Source of the DNA: Parabacteroides hominis
GTDB lineage: Bacteria > Bacteroidota > Bacteroidia > Bacteroidales > Tannerellaceae
Direction of reading: 5' to 3'
Assembly (NCBI RefSeq): GCF_014287585.1
Contig: NZ_JACOOJ010000005.1
Location: forward strand, 62,001-126,000
Length of the DNA stretch: 64,000 bases
The position numbers were made by a program, and so were the translations under genes. Positions 34,665 through 44,087 of this stretch are shown here, one piece after another (positions within the stretch are counted from its first letter, which is position 1; every line of letters begins with the position of its first letter). Under the pieces are notes generated by a model. The model ran no database searches. It was not told the origin of the DNA and worked only from the letters and a program-made list of their open reading frames with translations.

Positions 34665-35978
34665 ATGAAAGTTTTAAAGTTTGGCGGTACTTCTGTGGGA
34701 TCTGCACAGAGAATGAAAGGTGTAGCAAAACTGATTACGGGAGAACGTAACATTGTAGTCTTGTCTGCCATGTCCGGTACAACCAACTCATTGGTTGAAA
34801 TCTCGGATTACTTGTACAAGAAAAACCCTGACGGAGCAAACGAGGTCATCAATAAACTGGCGCAGAAATATTACGGCCATATTGAAGAACTCTACAGCAC
34901 AGACGAATATAAGCAGAAGGCCAAAGAACTGATAAAACATCATTTTGATTATATCCGCACGTTCACGAAGGATCTTTTCACGCTGTTCGAAGAAAAGGTT
35001 GTCCTGGCCCAGGGCGAACTGATCTCTACGGGCATGATGAACCTCTATCTGAACGAATGCGGCGTAAACTCCGTCCTGCTTCCGGCACTGGATTACATGC
35101 GCACGGACAAGAACGCAGAACCGGACCCCGTGTATATCAAAGAAAAGCTCGTCAAGCTATTGGACGAACACAAGGATGCAGACCTCTTCATCACACAAGG
35201 CTACATCTGCCGCAATGCTTACGGCGAGATCGACAACCTGCAACGTGGCGGCAGCGACTACAGTGCCTCTCTGATCGGTGCGGCTATCGGTGCGGAAGAA
35301 ATCCAGATATGGACAGACATCGACGGTATGCACAACAACGATCCGCGCATCGTTGAAAAGACATCGCCGGTCCGCCACCTGCATTTCGAAGAAGCTGCCG
35401 AACTGGCTTACTTCGGGGCCAAGATCCTGCACCCGACCTGCATCCTGCCGGCCAAGCTGAACAATATCCCTGTCCGTTTGTTGAACACGATGCAGCCGGA
35501 AGCTCCGGGCACTATGATCTCCAACATGACGGAAAAAGGGAAGATCAAAGCTGTCGCCGCAAAAGACAATATCACTGCCATCAAGATCAAGAGCGGCCGT
35601 ATGCTGTTGGCTACCGGCTTTCTGCGCAAGGTGTTCGAAATATTCGAAAACTACCAGACTCCGATCGACATGGTAACGACTTCCGAAGTAGGCGTTTCCG
35701 TTACGATCGACAACCGCAAGCATTTGGAAGAGATCGTCGACGACCTGAAAAAATACGGAACGGTTACGGTGGACGAAGATATGGTTATCGTTTGCGTAGT
35801 CGGCGACCTGGAATGGGACAACGTCGGTTTCGAAGCCCGCATCGTCCAGGCGATGAAGGATGTCCCGGTACGAATGATCTCGTACGGAGGCAGCAACTAC
35901 AACGTCTCGCTCCTTGTTAAAGCCTCCGACAAAACGAGGGCATTGCAGGCTTTAAGCGATCACTTATTCAACAACTAA
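34665..35978 (+). CDS. lysC: Aspartate kinase
   Basis: A 437-residue monofunctional aspartokinase, phosphorylating aspartate in the first step to lysine, threonine and diaminopimelate. KFGGTSVGS is at 5-13, the kinase domain extends to about 280 (QGYICRNAYGEIDNLQRGGSDYSA), and two ACT domains follow (about 300-437: DMVTTSEVGVSVTI and ISYGGSNYNVSLLV), where lysine probably binds as feedback inhibitor. Located directly before lysA, it supplies the lysine/DAP branch. Confidence 0.95.
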   Translation: MKVLKFGGTSVGSAQRMKGVAKLITGERNIVVLSAMSGTTNSLVEISDYLYKKNPDGANEVINKLAQKYYGHIEELYSTDEYKQKAKELIKHHFDYIRTFTKDLFTLFEEKVVLAQGELISTGMMNLYLNECGVNSVLLPALDYMRTDKNAEPDPVYIKEKLVKLLDEHKDADLFITQGYICRNAYGEIDNLQRGGSDYSASLIGAAIGAEEIQIWTDIDGMHNNDPRIVEKTSPVRHLHFEEAAELAYFGAKILHPTCILPAKLNNIPVRLLNTMQPEAPGTMISNMTEKGKIKAVAAKDNITAIKIKSGRMLLATGFLRKVFEIFENYQTPIDMVTTSEVGVSVTIDNRKHLEEIVDDLKKYGTVTVDEDMVIVCVVGDLEWDNVGFEARIVQAMKDVPVRMISYGGSNYNVSLLVKASDKTRALQALSDHLFNN

Positions 35979-36002
35979 CAGTAATTCCATAAGAAAATTC
36001 CA

Positions 36003-36071
36003 GGCACGGATTACACGGATTACGCAGTTTGAGCAAACTCAGAAAACAGTGAAATCCGTGTAATCCGTGCC
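36003..36071. repeat. 69-bp hairpin between lysC and lysA
   Basis: GGCACGGATTACACGGATT at 36003-36021 pairs perfectly with 36053-36071; the loop contains a smaller palindrome (AGTTTG-AG-CAAACT). The GGATTACACGGATT core is like the GCGGATT units of the hairpin at 5328-5475. It lies in the lysC-lysA transcript and may modulate it. Confidence 0.85.
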
Positions 36072-36095
36072 AATTTTATATACTAATTATCATAT

Positions 36096-37253
36096 ATGCT
36101 CAAAGGAACATTTCCAATAGACAAATTCAAGGCTCTGGCAACGCCTTTCTATTATTATAACATCGAGTTGCTGAAGGAAACGCTCAATATGGTGAAAACG
36201 GAAGCCGGAAAGTATGGCTATCATGTCCATTATGCTGTCAAGGCGAACGCCAATCCCCGTATCTTGTCTGTTATCGCAGAATACGGCTTGGGAGCCGACT
36301 GTGTGAGCGGCGGTGAAATACAAGCGGCACTCGATGCCGGTTTCCCTGCCGGCAAAATCGTTTACGCCGGTGTCGGCAAAGCGGACTGGGAGATCAATTT
36401 AGGACTGGACAACGATATTTTCTGCTTCAACGTAGAATCGGCTGCCGAACTGGAAATCCTGGATGAACTGGCTGCCGCCAAGAACAAAGTGGCCTCGATC
36501 GCCCTCCGCATCAACCCGGAAGTAGACGCGCATACACATGCCAAGATCACGACCGGCATGAAGGAGAACAAATTCGGTATCAACCTGAGCCAGCTCGGAC
36601 AGGTGTTAGACTTGGTCAGCCGCCTGGAACATGTCAAACTGATCGGCATCCATTGCCATATCGGTTCACAGATTACAGATATGGCCGCTTTCCGTGGCCT
36701 GGTAATCCGTGTCAATGAAATTCAGGAAGAACTGGAGGCGCGTGGAATAAAAATTGAGAATCTGAACTTCGGCGGCGGCCTCGGCATCGATTATTATCAC
36801 CCGAACCATTTGCCTATCCCGGCATTCGACAACTATTTTGCCGTGTTCAACAAACTGTTGCAGCTTCGTCCGGGACAGCAGGTTCATTTCGAGCCGGGAC
36901 GTTCCATCGTCGCACAATGCGGTTCGCTGATCTCCAAAGTGCTGTATGTAAAAGTCGGCGAGACGAAGAAATTCTGCATCTTAGACGCCGGTTTCACCGA
37001 GCTGATCCGCCCGGCCATGTACGACGCATACCACCGCATGGAGAATATCACCAGCAACGAAGAAGTTGAAGCTTATGACGTTGTCGGCCCGATCTGCGAA
37101 TCGTCCGACGTCTTCGGCAAAGATATCGAACTGAACCGCGCCCATCGCGGCGACCTGATCGCCCTCCGCTCCGCCGGCGCTTACGGCGAAGTGATGGCCT
37201 CGCAATATAACTGCCGGAAACTGCCGGCGGCTTATTATTCGGACAGGTTGTAA
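36096..37253 (+). CDS. lysA: Diaminopimelate decarboxylase
   Basis: A 385-residue PLP enzyme that decarboxylates meso-diaminopimelate to lysine. The PLP lysine is K49 (HYAVKAN), the barrel shows HCHIGSQI and GGGLGIDY, and the C-terminal domain has FEPGRSIVAQ and CESSDVF, which supplies the active-site Cys and neighbours. It is 117 bp after lysC with a hairpin in the gap, and is ended by a terminator. Confidence 0.95.
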   Translation: MLKGTFPIDKFKALATPFYYYNIELLKETLNMVKTEAGKYGYHVHYAVKANANPRILSVIAEYGLGADCVSGGEIQAALDAGFPAGKIVYAGVGKADWEINLGLDNDIFCFNVESAAELEILDELAAAKNKVASIALRINPEVDAHTHAKITTGMKENKFGINLSQLGQVLDLVSRLEHVKLIGIHCHIGSQITDMAAFRGLVIRVNEIQEELEARGIKIENLNFGGGLGIDYYHPNHLPIPAFDNYFAVFNKLLQLRPGQQVHFEPGRSIVAQCGSLISKVLYVKVGETKKFCILDAGFTELIRPAMYDAYHRMENITSNEEVEAYDVVGPICESSDVFGKDIELNRAHRGDLIALRSAGAYGEVMASQYNCRKLPAAYYSDRL

Positions 37254-37278
37254 AAGGCTGAAAACCGAATGTATATGT

Positions 37279-37327
37279 AAAATCCAATCTTCTTATTTTA
37301 ACAAAGAAGATTGGATTTCATTTTTTA
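37279..37327 (+). terminator. Terminator after lysA
   Basis: AAATCCAATCTTCTT pairs perfectly with its complement over 15 bp around a 9-10 nt loop, followed by CATTTTTTAC. Confidence 0.88.
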
Positions 37328-37358
37328 CACAATTTTAGGGTTATTCTATTTAAAACCT

Positions 37359-37366
37359 TATATTTG
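37359..37366 (+). promoter_or_regulatory. -7 promoter box (TATATTTG) of the beta-barrel gene
   Basis: TATATTTG fits TAnnTTTG; TTTA at 37334-37337 is a partial -33 box 21 bp upstream. Confidence 0.6.
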
Positions 37367-37414
37367 TATTCATTATTTTTTAAATGACTAACATACAACC
37401 TGAAAATTAAAAAC

Positions 37415-38014
37415 ATGAAAAAAATCATTCTTCTAATTTGTTTAATGGTTTTTGCCTTAAACGAATCTATGGCCCAGAGCCAATGGTCTTTCGGTCCTCG
37501 CCTCGGTATCGGTTTTTCCAACAGAGCCGAAGGTTTTGACTACTGTAACCACTTCGTCGGAGGTATTTTCGGAGAATACAGGATAAACAACTTTGCTACC
37601 GAACTGGATCTTCTGTTCACCAAACAAGGCATGAAATATCCTTTAGAATCCCACGGTAATGCTTCCCGGAAAGACAAATGCCTGCTAATTCCCTTGAAGG
37701 CTAAGCTATACATGCCCTACCTCCTGAAAGGATTGAACATCTTTGCAGGACCTCAATTGGATATATTCCCGAATAGGCATTCTCCTTATATCCCTACAAG
37801 TTCTTTTGGTACAAATGCTTACCGAAAAGCAGGAATCTCCATCGTTATGGGGCTTGGTTACCGTTTCGACTTCGGGCTGGATCTGGCGTTCAATTATAAC
37901 GCAGGAGTAACTTCCAATGTAGACAGAGAAAACATTTCCGACAAGAACCGCGTCTTCCAGCTCACCGCCGGTTACGACCTTTGCAAGCTGTTTAAGCTAT
38001 GCGGGAAGAAATAG
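37415..38014 (+). CDS. Outer-membrane beta-barrel protein (porin/PorT-like)
   Basis: 199 residues with a clear signal peptide (1-20, cleavage after SMA) and a beta-barrel pattern of alternating residues with Gly and aromatic turns (GPRLGIGFSN, GGIFGEYRINNFATELDLLF, MGLGYRFDFGLDLAFNYNAG). It belongs to the outer-membrane beta-barrel family common in Bacteroidetes. The C-terminal end is charged (CGKK) rather than aromatic. Function is unknown; it is a lone gene between two terminators. Confidence 0.82.
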   Translation: MKKIILLICLMVFALNESMAQSQWSFGPRLGIGFSNRAEGFDYCNHFVGGIFGEYRINNFATELDLLFTKQGMKYPLESHGNASRKDKCLLIPLKAKLYMPYLLKGLNIFAGPQLDIFPNRHSPYIPTSSFGTNAYRKAGISIVMGLGYRFDFGLDLAFNYNAGVTSNVDRENISDKNRVFQLTAGYDLCKLFKLCGKK

Positions 38015-38033
38015 GATTTGCATCTTTATCCAT

Positions 38034-38072
38034 AAAAAAAGCGGAGATCCTGCCATCTCCGCTTTTTCTTTT
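38034..38072. terminator. Bidirectional terminator between the barrel gene and DUF6261
   Basis: AAAAAAAGCGGAGAT pairs with ATCTCCGCTTTTTCTTTT around a 6-nt loop, with A-run and T-run on opposite flanks, placed between convergent genes. Confidence 0.88.
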
Positions 38073-38086
38073 TCAGAACGCCGGGT

Positions 38087-38875
38087 TTACAATTCGCCGG
38101 GACGCTCCTCTTCACCGCCTCCGGAAGGAGGAGTGGGCGTGATGTCGCCGGAACCTGTGCTGCCACCCTTTCCGGCTCCGAGGCGTCGGGAAGTGACAGT
38201 CCGGTAATGATCCAGACGCGTGTTCCAATACGTAATCAGTGCAGCATATTTCGCGTCGCCATTAAGCAGGCAACGTGCGTTGATATGCTTGACCACGCCT
38301 GCATAAGCCGCATCACATACCGGACGCGTTTTGGAGGTCGTCAATTTCTTTACCTGTTCCGTCCGTTCGCCCGTACGCTCCGAACTCAACGAGGCGCATA
38401 GGTCGTTCGCCTTTTTCAAGGCATCGATCCAGCCGGAAAGGTTCAGTTTTTCCACATCATCCTTGTACTTGTCCGACTGCAATTCCTGCAGGAAGTTGTT
38501 CGTCATCCCCGTCTGGTCGTCATACGCACGCGTCTGCCCTCCCTGGAAAGCAGCGACCAACGGGTCCATGTGAATGCCGACAGCCTTGACAAGCGGGTCA
38601 AAATGCCGCTGGGCTGTCAGGATCTGTTCGATGATACCGATATGGTAATCGTCGCGATCCGCATCCGCAGCGTTCATCTGAGGTGTCATGGCACTCTTCC
38701 TAACCTTCACGATACTATCGTCGAAAGCCTGGAGAGCCAGCTTGAACGCATCGAAAACGTCACTTATCTCCAATACCGTCGGATCGGCCTTCTCTATCAG
38801 AGCCTCGAACTCGCGGCAAAGAGCCAGATATTCGTTATTGAGCAGTTTTCGTAAACTATAATCTTGTATTTCCAT
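38087..38875 (-). CDS. DUF6261 family protein
   Basis: A 262-residue helical cytosolic protein matching the Bacteroidales family DUF6261: four-helix-like segments with RRLNNEY-type repeats (SLRKLLNNEYLALCREFEALIEK), a middle AQRHFDPLVKAVG, and a low-complexity Gly/Ser/Pro tail (GSTGSGDITPTPPSGGGEEERPG). Function is unknown. It is expressed alone from the opposite strand to its neighbours. Confidence 0.82.
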   Translation of the reverse strand: MEIQDYSLRKLLNNEYLALCREFEALIEKADPTVLEISDVFDAFKLALQAFDDSIVKVRKSAMTPQMNAADADRDDYHIGIIEQILTAQRHFDPLVKAVGIHMDPLVAAFQGGQTRAYDDQTGMTNNFLQELQSDKYKDDVEKLNLSGWIDALKKANDLCASLSSERTGERTEQVKKLTTSKTRPVCDAAYAGVVKHINARCLLNGDAKYAALITYWNTRLDHYRTVTSRRLGAGKGGSTGSGDITPTPPSGGGEEERPGEL

Positions 38876-39279
38876 TTTACACCTTGTAAAATTAAATAGA
38901 GATGTTCAACATGATAAAAACACACCCTGTAAAACGGGCATTTGTATCGAGAGAGATCTTTCTTCCATAGGGTGTGGAACGGGTCAAACGGCAGGGAAAA
39001 ACCTATATCACACCTTACAAAACTGATCGGGAACCGTCCTGCAATATATTTACAGGATATAAAATGGATAAAAGGCCAAGCGTTCAGTCGTTTCACAGTA
39101 TGTAAAACAGGTTAACAGGCAGGCAAATATGCATTTTATCAGCAAGAGGCGAATTTTCATGCGCCCTATCAACTATTTGACAAGGGCAAAGATAGTCTTT
39201 TATATGGGCTGGCAACCATTTTTTAACAAACCTTTCGGCTTTTCTTTCGTACATTTGCACCACCAAAGACAAAATATCG
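38876..39279. other. Divergent intergenic region with irregular TGTAAAA repeats
   Basis: The 400-bp gap has four TGTAAAAC-like words (near 38885, 38928, 39019 as ACAAAAC, and 39100), some with GGG/CCC flanks able to pair (ACACCC at 38923 with GGGTGT at 38970). They do not keep one spacing. The promoter of the glycosyltransferase is at 39250. Confidence 0.5.
39250..39257 (+). promoter_or_regulatory. -7 promoter box (TACATTTG) of the GT2 gene
   Basis: TACATTTG is an exact -7 match, 23 bp before the start codon. Confidence 0.6.
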
Positions 39280-40449
39280 ATGAGCGAAAATTTACTTGTA
39301 TTCTCCGGCTTCGAGCTATTCCTGGCCGGGATGACGGTGGGGCTGTTTATTATTCAGCTATTTTATTATTTAGTTACGTTTACGCGTCCGTTGCGTGCTG
39401 CAAAGAGGACGGAAAAAACGGCAACAGGCAGGGATGTCAAACCCGTCTCCGTCATTGTCTATGCACATGGCGAACCGGAGGATCTGCGCCGTAACCTGCC
39501 GGCATTGCTTACACAGGACTATCCGGATTATGAAGTGATCGTCGTCAACGACGGTTCCGATGCCGACAGTGAAGATGTTTTGAAACTTTTTTCAAATGAA
39601 TACAAGAACCTCTATTATACATACGTGCCTGTAGACACTCAATACCTGAGCCATAAGAAACTTGCGCTCACGATGGGAATCAAGGCTGCCCGGCATGACA
39701 TCCTCCTTTTCACCGAAGCAGACTGCCGCCCGCTCGGCCCGAAATGGATCGAGGCGATGGCCGACCCATACAACCCCGAAACGGATATTATTTTAGGCTT
39801 TTGCGCCTACCGGCATACAAAAGGGTTCCTGCACAAGCTCATTGCTTATGATAACCTGACGGATGGCTTGCAAATGATATCTTCCGCCCTCTCCCATCAT
39901 CCTTTCACGGGAAACGGCCGGAACCTTTCCTATCGCAAGAAACTGTTCTTTGCCCACAAAGGTTACTCCAAATCACTCAACCTTCATGCCGGAGCTGACG
40001 ATCTGTTCATCAACGAAGTCTCGAATCCCACCAATACACAGGTGCAACTCTCGTCTGATTCCATCATTGAGATGAACAAAATAGAAGGCTCCGGGATCTG
40101 GAGAGAGATGAAAGCCTCCCGTGCCGCTACCAAACGTTTTTACAAAGGGTGTTCCTTAGCTTTTTACCGGATGGAGACCGTCACTTATCTGCTCTTCGGG
40201 ATTGCGGCGATCGCCACCTTCATCTTCGGGCTTTCAGGTAACTGGCTGCTCTCGATATTGGCCGGATCGCTTTTGCTCCTTCGATTCACGGCCAAAGCGC
40301 TCGTCTATAAAAAATCAGCTCTGCTCCTGCAACAGAAACCGTTGACCGCCTGGCTCCCCCTGTTGGAAATCGCCCAACCGGCCTATGACATATATGTCCG
40401 CATTTACAGGGTGTTCAACGGGAAAAAAGATTTTACGAATAATGCTTAA
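39280..40449 (+). CDS. Membrane glycosyltransferase, GT2 family
   Basis: 389 residues: one N-terminal membrane helix (about 8-30), a cytosolic GT-A domain (about 50-280) with VSVIVYAHGEPEDL, VVNDGSDADS and EADCRP as nucleotide-sugar and metal motifs, and two C-terminal helices (about 300-345). It probably transfers a sugar to a lipid or envelope glycan. It lacks QxxRW, so it is not a processive cellulose-synthase type. It converges with the permease gene 28 bp away. Confidence 0.88.
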   Translation: MSENLLVFSGFELFLAGMTVGLFIIQLFYYLVTFTRPLRAAKRTEKTATGRDVKPVSVIVYAHGEPEDLRRNLPALLTQDYPDYEVIVVNDGSDADSEDVLKLFSNEYKNLYYTYVPVDTQYLSHKKLALTMGIKAARHDILLFTEADCRPLGPKWIEAMADPYNPETDIILGFCAYRHTKGFLHKLIAYDNLTDGLQMISSALSHHPFTGNGRNLSYRKKLFFAHKGYSKSLNLHAGADDLFINEVSNPTNTQVQLSSDSIIEMNKIEGSGIWREMKASRAATKRFYKGCSLAFYRMETVTYLLFGIAAIATFIFGLSGNWLLSILAGSLLLLRFTAKALVYKKSALLLQQKPLTAWLPLLEIAQPAYDIYVRIYRVFNGKKDFTNNA

Positions 40450-40477
40450 TCGGCCACATCAACCAATTGGCGCATTT

Positions 40478-41722
40478 TTACTCGAACCGGATGCTTTTTG
40501 CCGGATGGATTTTGGTTATCAGGTAAGAAGGTCCGAGCATCATTAACATGGCGGCGGCCAATGTTCCGATGTTCAGCAAAACGATAGAAAAGACGGTGAG
40601 GTCGATAGGAACCGCATCTAAGTAATAAACGGACGGATCGAGCTTTACGACACGGAAATATGATTGGACGAGACAGAGCACGATCCCGATCACATTGCCC
40701 CAGATCATCCCCTTGCCTATCAGGAAAAAGGATATATAGAGGAATATTTTGCGAATGCTGGTGTTGTTTTCACCCAATGCTTTCAAAATGCCGATCATGT
40801 TCGTCCGTTCCAGGATGATGATCAACAATCCCGAAATCATGGTGAAGCCGGCAACGGCAAGGATCAGCACCAGGATCACCACCACATTGATGTCCTGCAC
40901 ATCCAGCCAGTCGAATATCATCGGATTCAGTTCCTTGATGGAACGCGTATAATAGGTATTACCATTCCGGTCCTGCTTCTCGGCAATATCAAAATATAGA
41001 TCTTCGGCTATCCGGTCCAGATGCCCGTAATCATCTACCTGCAATTCCAGGCCGCTCACCTCGTCGGGCGCCCAACCATTCAGACGGCGTATCTGGCGGA
41101 TATCGGCTATCACAAACAGCTTGTCATAATCGACAAAGCCTGTCTCATAAATACCTGTTATACGGAATTTACGGGCACGCACTTCGTCCTGCACAAAATA
41201 AGTCAAAAAGGAATCGCCTGCTTTCAGCCCCAGCAGGTTAGCCAGATAGCGGGAGATCAATACATCCGTAGACGCCTTATCGGCAGGAAGGGTAAACAGT
41301 TCGCCCTCTTTCAGGTTATTGCGGAAGAAAGTCCAGTCGTAGTTCTCATCCACACCTTTCAGGACAATCCCCTGAAAATCGCTATCTGTTTTCAGGATTC
41401 CCGGCTTCGTGGCAAAAGCCTCCACATGCGTAATGCCGGGAAAGGATTTCAGATGATCCAGCAACGTGTCGCTTACCGCGATCGGAGTCGATTCGTAGGA
41501 AGCATTATTATCGAAGTTCGTGATCTGGATATGGGAGCCGAAACCGATCACCTTGTTCCGGATCTCCTTCTTAAAACCAATGACTATAGCCACCGAAAGG
41601 ATCATGACAGCCAGTCCTAAGGCTATTCCGATCATAGCGATACGGACAACGGGAGGAGTAGCCTGCCGGTCCCCCTCTTTGCTGAAATAGATGCGTTTAG
41701 CTATAAAATATTCGAGACTCAA
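40478..41722 (-). CDS. FtsX-like ABC permease, LolC/LolE family
   Basis: 414 residues with the MacB/LolE layout: first helix at about 25-48 (MIGIALGLAVMILSVAIVIGFKKEI), a large periplasmic domain (about 50-270), and three C-terminal helices (about 280-405) with the FtsX domain (GILKALGENNTSIRKIFLYISF). It may release lipoproteins from the inner membrane with a LolD ATPase, which is not encoded nearby. It follows the aminotransferase gene by 4 bp, suggesting co-transcription. Confidence 0.88.
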   Translation of the reverse strand: MSLEYFIAKRIYFSKEGDRQATPPVVRIAMIGIALGLAVMILSVAIVIGFKKEIRNKVIGFGSHIQITNFDNNASYESTPIAVSDTLLDHLKSFPGITHVEAFATKPGILKTDSDFQGIVLKGVDENYDWTFFRNNLKEGELFTLPADKASTDVLISRYLANLLGLKAGDSFLTYFVQDEVRARKFRITGIYETGFVDYDKLFVIADIRQIRRLNGWAPDEVSGLELQVDDYGHLDRIAEDLYFDIAEKQDRNGNTYYTRSIKELNPMIFDWLDVQDINVVVILVLILAVAGFTMISGLLIIILERTNMIGILKALGENNTSIRKIFLYISFFLIGKGMIWGNVIGIVLCLVQSYFRVVKLDPSVYYLDAVPIDLTVFSIVLLNIGTLAAAMLMMLGPSYLITKIHPAKSIRFE

Positions 41723-41726
41723 AATA

Positions 41727-42926
41727 TTACACCGTTTTTCCCGGATAAGCCTCCAGTGCCTTCTGAAGCACCGTGAGCGCTTTCGCCAGGTCTTCTTTTT
41801 TCAAGACATACGCCATACGGACTTCGTTCTTCCCCAATCCCGGAGTCGTATAGAAACCGGAAGCCGGAGCCAACATGACCGTCTGCCCTTCATATTCGAA
41901 ATCACTCAGACACCAGGCACAGAACTTATCGGCATCATCCACCGGCAACTTGGCTACCGTATAGAAAGCTCCCATCGGAATCGGAGAATACACGCCCGGA
42001 ATACGGTTCAGGCCGTCGATCAAACATTTACGCCGTTCGACATATTCATCATACGTCTCACGGGCATATTCTTCGGAAGCATCCAAAGATGCCTCGGCAG
42101 CAATCTGGCCGATCAGAGGCGGACTCAAACGGGCCTGGCAAAACTTCATAACGGCATTGCGGACTTCGGCATTCTTCGTGATCAGTGCGCCGATACGGAT
42201 GCCACATTCCGAATAGCGCTTGGAAACCGAGTCGATCAGCACCACATTCTGTTCGATCCCTTCCAAATGGCAAGCCGAGATATAGGGCGAACCGGTGTAA
42301 ATAAACTCACGGTACACCTCATCCGAGAAAAGATAAAGATCATATTTCTTCACGATATCCCGTATCTGGTTCATTTCACGGCGGGAATATAAATATCCGG
42401 TCGGATTATTGGGATTACAGATCAGGATCGCTTTGGTACGCTCGTTGATCAGTTCCTCGAACTTCTCCACTTTAGGAAGGGAAAAACCCTCCTCGATCGT
42501 CGTCGTCACCGTACGGATCACCGCCCCCGCCGAAATGGCAAAGGCCATGTAGTTGGCGTATGCCGGTTCGGGCACGATAATTTCATCACCCGGATTCAAG
42601 CAACTCAGGAAAGCAAACAATACGGCTTCCGAGCCACCTGTCGTAATGATTATATCATCCGCCGTCAGATTTATATCATACTTCTTATAGTATCCCACTA
42701 ACTTTTCACGATAACTGCGATATCCCTGGCTGGGACTGTATTCCAACACCGAACGATCGATCGTGCGGATCGCATCCAATGCCGCTTGCGGGGTAGGCAG
42801 GTCAGGCTGACCGATATTCAAGTGATAGACGTGAACACCTCTCTGTTTGGCAGCATCAGCCAACGGGGCAAGTTTCCGAATAGGGGAAGCCGGCATATCG
42901 ACTCCTCTTTGTGAAATATTAGGCAT
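41727..42926 (-). CDS. PLP-dependent aminotransferase, class I (AspC-like)
   Basis: A 399-residue fold-type I aminotransferase. The PLP lysine is in SVSKRYSECGIRIG (near 240), with substrate/PLP contacts in CNPNNPTGYLYS and FSDEVYREF and the small-domain Arg near the C-terminus (NEVRMAYV). It resembles aspartate and branched-chain/aromatic aminotransferases of the I-gamma group; amino-acid specificity is not clear. First gene of a pair with the LolE-type permease. Confidence 0.88.
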   Translation of the reverse strand: MPNISQRGVDMPASPIRKLAPLADAAKQRGVHVYHLNIGQPDLPTPQAALDAIRTIDRSVLEYSPSQGYRSYREKLVGYYKKYDINLTADDIIITTGGSEAVLFAFLSCLNPGDEIIVPEPAYANYMAFAISAGAVIRTVTTTIEEGFSLPKVEKFEELINERTKAILICNPNNPTGYLYSRREMNQIRDIVKKYDLYLFSDEVYREFIYTGSPYISACHLEGIEQNVVLIDSVSKRYSECGIRIGALITKNAEVRNAVMKFCQARLSPPLIGQIAAEASLDASEEYARETYDEYVERRKCLIDGLNRIPGVYSPIPMGAFYTVAKLPVDDADKFCAWCLSDFEYEGQTVMLAPASGFYTTPGLGKNEVRMAYVLKKEDLAKALTVLQKALEAYPGKTV

Positions 42927-42978
42927 TACTTTTACAGTTTGTTTTTAGAATGAGGCAAAGGTATATATTTTAGTTGAA

Positions 42979-43049
42979 AATTGAAAGTTGAAAGTTGAAA
43001 GTTGATAGCGAAAATAACTTTCAACTTTCAACTCTCAACTTTCAACTCT
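42979..43049. repeat. 7-bp repeat (GAAAGTT) making an inverted repeat
   Basis: TTGAAAGTTGAAAGTTGAAA-type 7-bp units are followed, after about 13 bp, by the complementary ACTTTCAACTTTCAACTC run. The whole forms a long hairpin between yitT and the aminotransferase gene. Such simple repeats are found in Bacteroidetes intergenic regions. Confidence 0.75.
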
Positions 43050-43949
43050 TCAGATTCCCGGACGCGGCGAATCCTTACTTGCATGCATAGTCGAAATAAA
43101 GGCATTCGGATCGATTTCCTTCACTTCGTCTTTCAGGCGGGGCAGGTCTTTACGCTCGGCAATGGTAAAAATGATCTCTTTTTCCTTGCCTTCATACATA
43201 CCGCGGCCATGCAGGAAAGTACCGCGCATTCCCATCTTTCCGACAATCAAATCTTTTATAGCCTGTGTTTTCTGCGATACGATAAACACAGCCCGGTTGG
43301 GATTCTCGGTCTGGAACATTTCTACCACTTTCCCGAATACGAAGATTGCAAACCAGGAGTACAAAGGGACTGACCAATCCTGGAATACAAGCAGGCCCAA
43401 CATTACCACGGTCGAATCTATGACGATAATCATATTGCTTACCTTCAAATTAGAATTTTGGGCGATCACGCGGGCCAACACATCCGTACCGGCACTCGTA
43501 CTTTGCGCACGGAACACGCAAGTCACTCCAAGCCCCAAGATCGCACCACCGTAGAAGCAAGCAATAAAACTGTCATTCTCAACCAAAGGCTGATTTGCGA
43601 ACAAATATGAAAAACTGTCCGTGAAAATAGATATCAAAACAAAAGTCACAATCGTTTTCGGGCCGGACGCCAGTCCGAGCTTTTTCATGGCCAAAAGCAG
43701 CAAAGGCACATTAAAAAAGAGGGCAGTCGCACCCATCGGCAATCCTTCGGGCATAAAAGAGAAAAGCCCCTGCGTCACGTGGTGCAAGACGATCGATATA
43801 CCATACACCCCTCCCGGTACGATTTTATAAGGTGCAAGAAATAAACTATAACTAAGTGCCTGTAAAAAAGCACCGATAACAATCAAAGTGTAGTCTGCTA
43901 CATTTCTTTTCAGAGTGGCATTAGAAACCAGTTTAAGCGGTTGTTCCAT
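43050..43949 (-). CDS. YitT family membrane protein
   Basis: 299 residues. About six membrane helices in the first 200 residues carry the DUF161 repeats (VGATALFFNVPLLLLAMKKLG, GGAILGLGVTCVFRAQSTSAGTD), followed by the cytosolic DUF2179 domain (about 215-290). The family is of uncertain transport function. The gene has a promoter box 55 bp upstream and its end overlaps the 7-bp repeat region. Confidence 0.9.
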   Translation of the reverse strand: MEQPLKLVSNATLKRNVADYTLIVIGAFLQALSYSLFLAPYKIVPGGVYGISIVLHHVTQGLFSFMPEGLPMGATALFFNVPLLLLAMKKLGLASGPKTIVTFVLISIFTDSFSYLFANQPLVENDSFIACFYGGAILGLGVTCVFRAQSTSAGTDVLARVIAQNSNLKVSNMIIVIDSTVVMLGLLVFQDWSVPLYSWFAIFVFGKVVEMFQTENPNRAVFIVSQKTQAIKDLIVGKMGMRGTFLHGRGMYEGKEKEIIFTIAERKDLPRLKDEVKEIDPNAFISTMHASKDSPRPGI

Positions 43950-44001
43950 GTTTGCGTTGTTGTTCGATTTTTGTGTTGTTTATTATTTGTTAAAAACAGC
44001 G

Positions 44002-44009
44002 CAAAGATA
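44002..44009 (-). promoter_or_regulatory. -7 promoter box (TATCTTTG) of yitT
   Basis: The minus strand reads TATCTTTG, 53 bp before the ATG, directly after the terminator of the next gene upstream. Confidence 0.55.
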
Positions 44010-44011
44010 GA

Positions 44012-44055
44012 TAAAAAAGAAGAGATTGCACACATAAAGCATACAATCTCTTCTA
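44012..44055 (-). terminator. Terminator of the small exported-protein gene
   Basis: On the minus strand GAAGAGATTG pairs perfectly with CAATCTCTTC around a 15-nt loop, followed by TTTTTTATC. It lies 35 bp after the stop codon. Confidence 0.85.
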
Positions 44056-44087
44056 CTATCAAAAATAACCCGATTCAGATTGAATTA

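Noticed and set aside
38876..39279. Possible iterons built on TGTAAAAC
   Set aside because: The four words are spaced irregularly and two are only partial, so they do not support an array like the 22-bp ones.
42979..43049. CRISPR-like tandem repeat
   Set aside because: The unit is 7 bp with no spacers, so it is a simple repeat.
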